Below are positions 5,877 through 6,610 of a stretch of 6,610 nt of DNA, one piece after another. Both the position numbers and the translations under genes were made by a program. The number at the start of each line of letters is the position of its first letter. Within the stretch, counting starts at the first letter, position 1. Source of the DNA: an archaeon (GTDB taxonomy: Archaea; Undinarchaeota; Undinarchaeia; Undinarchaeales; JALTGF01); contig JALTGF010000164.1 of the NCBI GenBank assembly GCA_027077325.1, positions 1 through 6,610 on the forward strand. Direction: 5' to 3'. The notes below the pieces were generated by a model. That model was not told the DNA's origin, made no database searches, and was given only the letters and a program-made list of their open reading frames with translations.

Positions 5877-6610
5877 TTACTCCTTAAGCACTCCACTGAG
5901 GGTGCTCACAGAAGAAAGCGTGCAATTTTCAACTTTGTCAAAGGTACACATATATGAGTTTATGCTTAGATTAAGAGAGATACCCCTTGTGGGGAGATTT
6001 CCATAATAAGTTTCTGCAAGTTTATCCGGACCAGCGTACAGCTTTATGTGAGTTTGCGACATTGTTCCATATTCGGGGGCAGATGGATCTACATATACCC
6101 AGCCCATACTTGGCACATAACTTTCTGCCCACATGTGGGAGTCAAGTGTTCCGTTTGCATTAACCCACCCAATAACAATTCTTGTTGGAATTCCAGAAGC
6201 GCGGGCAATTGCTGTGTAAAGGCGTGAAAATTCTTCGCACCTGCCTGCTTTTGTTTCCAAGATTTCCTCAGTGTTCAGATCTCTTGGCTCAGACAATGTA
6301 TAAGTCAAATAAGCATGTGTCCAATTATTTATAGAGCCAATAACTTGTAGGGCAGTTGATTTTCCAGAAGTTAGATTTTTTGAGATTTCAGTGATTGTAG
6401 GATTCTTTGGATCAATCTTATCAGTCGTTCCCAAAAACTCTTCATAGCCAACTGCGGTAAACGGATATGGATAATCTTTCAAGTCATTTCTTGTGGATCC
6501 AATTTTAAAACTAAAAGAGAAGTTATACGGCCCATTTACAGTTGTTTTTCTGTTTCCGTATTTGTCCACAGTTATATTTATAGGATTGAGATCATTAATT
6601 GTTTGATAAG
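5877..6610 (-). CDS. Transglutaminase-like extracellular protein (5' end beyond window)
   Basis: The frame is open to the window edge and ends with TAA at 5879-5877; about 244 residues are visible. The transglutaminase-like core shows the catalytic Cys in AGRCEEFSRLY (codon 6239-6237), His in DSHMWAESYV (6137-6135) and Asp in WVYVDPS (6089-6087), in the usual order and spacing. The helix after the Cys and the GIPTRIVIGW strand also fit the fold. Family members are cysteine proteases, peptidases or cross-linkers, so the substrate cannot be told. N-x-S/T sequons (NLT, NWT, NGT, NLS, NCT) suggest that it is secreted, but the signal peptide would be outside the window. The apparent GTG start at 6569 is not the real start, because coding sequence continues upstream (YQTINDLNPINITV). 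The tail after the core, about 60 residues, is unassigned. Confidence 0.9.
   Translation of the reverse strand, partial: YQTINDLNPINITVDKYGNRKTTVNGPYNFSFSFKIGSTRNDLKDYPYPFTAVGYEEFLGTTDKIDPKNPTITEISKNLTSGKSTALQVIGSINNWTHAYLTYTLSEPRDLNTEEILETKAGRCEEFSRLYTAIARASGIPTRIVIGWVNANGTLDSHMWAESYVPSMGWVYVDPSAPEYGTMSQTHIKLYAGPDKLAETYYGNLPTRGISLNLSINSYMCTFDKVENCTLSSVSTLSGVLKE

Noticed and set aside
5846..5896. 17-residue N-terminal extension of the lipoprotein
   Set aside because: It would place the promoter inside the coding region, overlap the upstream gene and put extra residues before a normal signal peptide.

Overview
The window reads as archaeal, most likely from an AT-rich lineage with a reduced genome such as the DPANN group. 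This is inferred from three things. Two genes carry the same archaeal-type TATA element (TATTTATAT on the minus strand) 22 to 24 bases before their start codons, which suggests leaderless transcripts. The ATPase belongs to the KaiC-like RecA-fold group common in archaea. The secreted proteins are very rich in N-x-S/T sequons and beta-helix rungs, as in archaeal surface proteins. Lineage below 'archaeon' is not proven by this sequence.

All four genes lie on the minus strand, so they read from high to low coordinates. (1) 6610-5877: the C-terminal part of a transglutaminase-like protein with a complete Cys-His-Asp triad; its start lies outside the window. (2) 5845-5477: a small lipoprotein with a clear lipobox and six further cysteines, with its own promoter directly after the first gene's stop. 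(3) 5438-4518: a 306-residue KaiC-like ATPase, also with its own promoter. (4) 4525-1: a giant secreted protein of more than 1508 residues that overlaps the ATPase stop by 8 bases and runs off the window before its stop codon. I translated this last frame codon by codon and found no interruption.

The giant protein has a signal peptide, a Pro/Glu-rich linker, about 24 rungs of a right-handed parallel beta-helix, several Ig-like or CARDB/NEW3-like beta domains, a polyglycine linker, another beta domain and a helical segment. Three of the four products are thus predicted to act outside the membrane. The fourth, a cytoplasmic ATPase, is tightly coupled to the giant surface protein. I see no RNA gene, insertion sequence, CRISPR array or plus-strand gene. 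The long stretch 1-4500, which looks empty on the plus strand, is fully coding on the minus strand.
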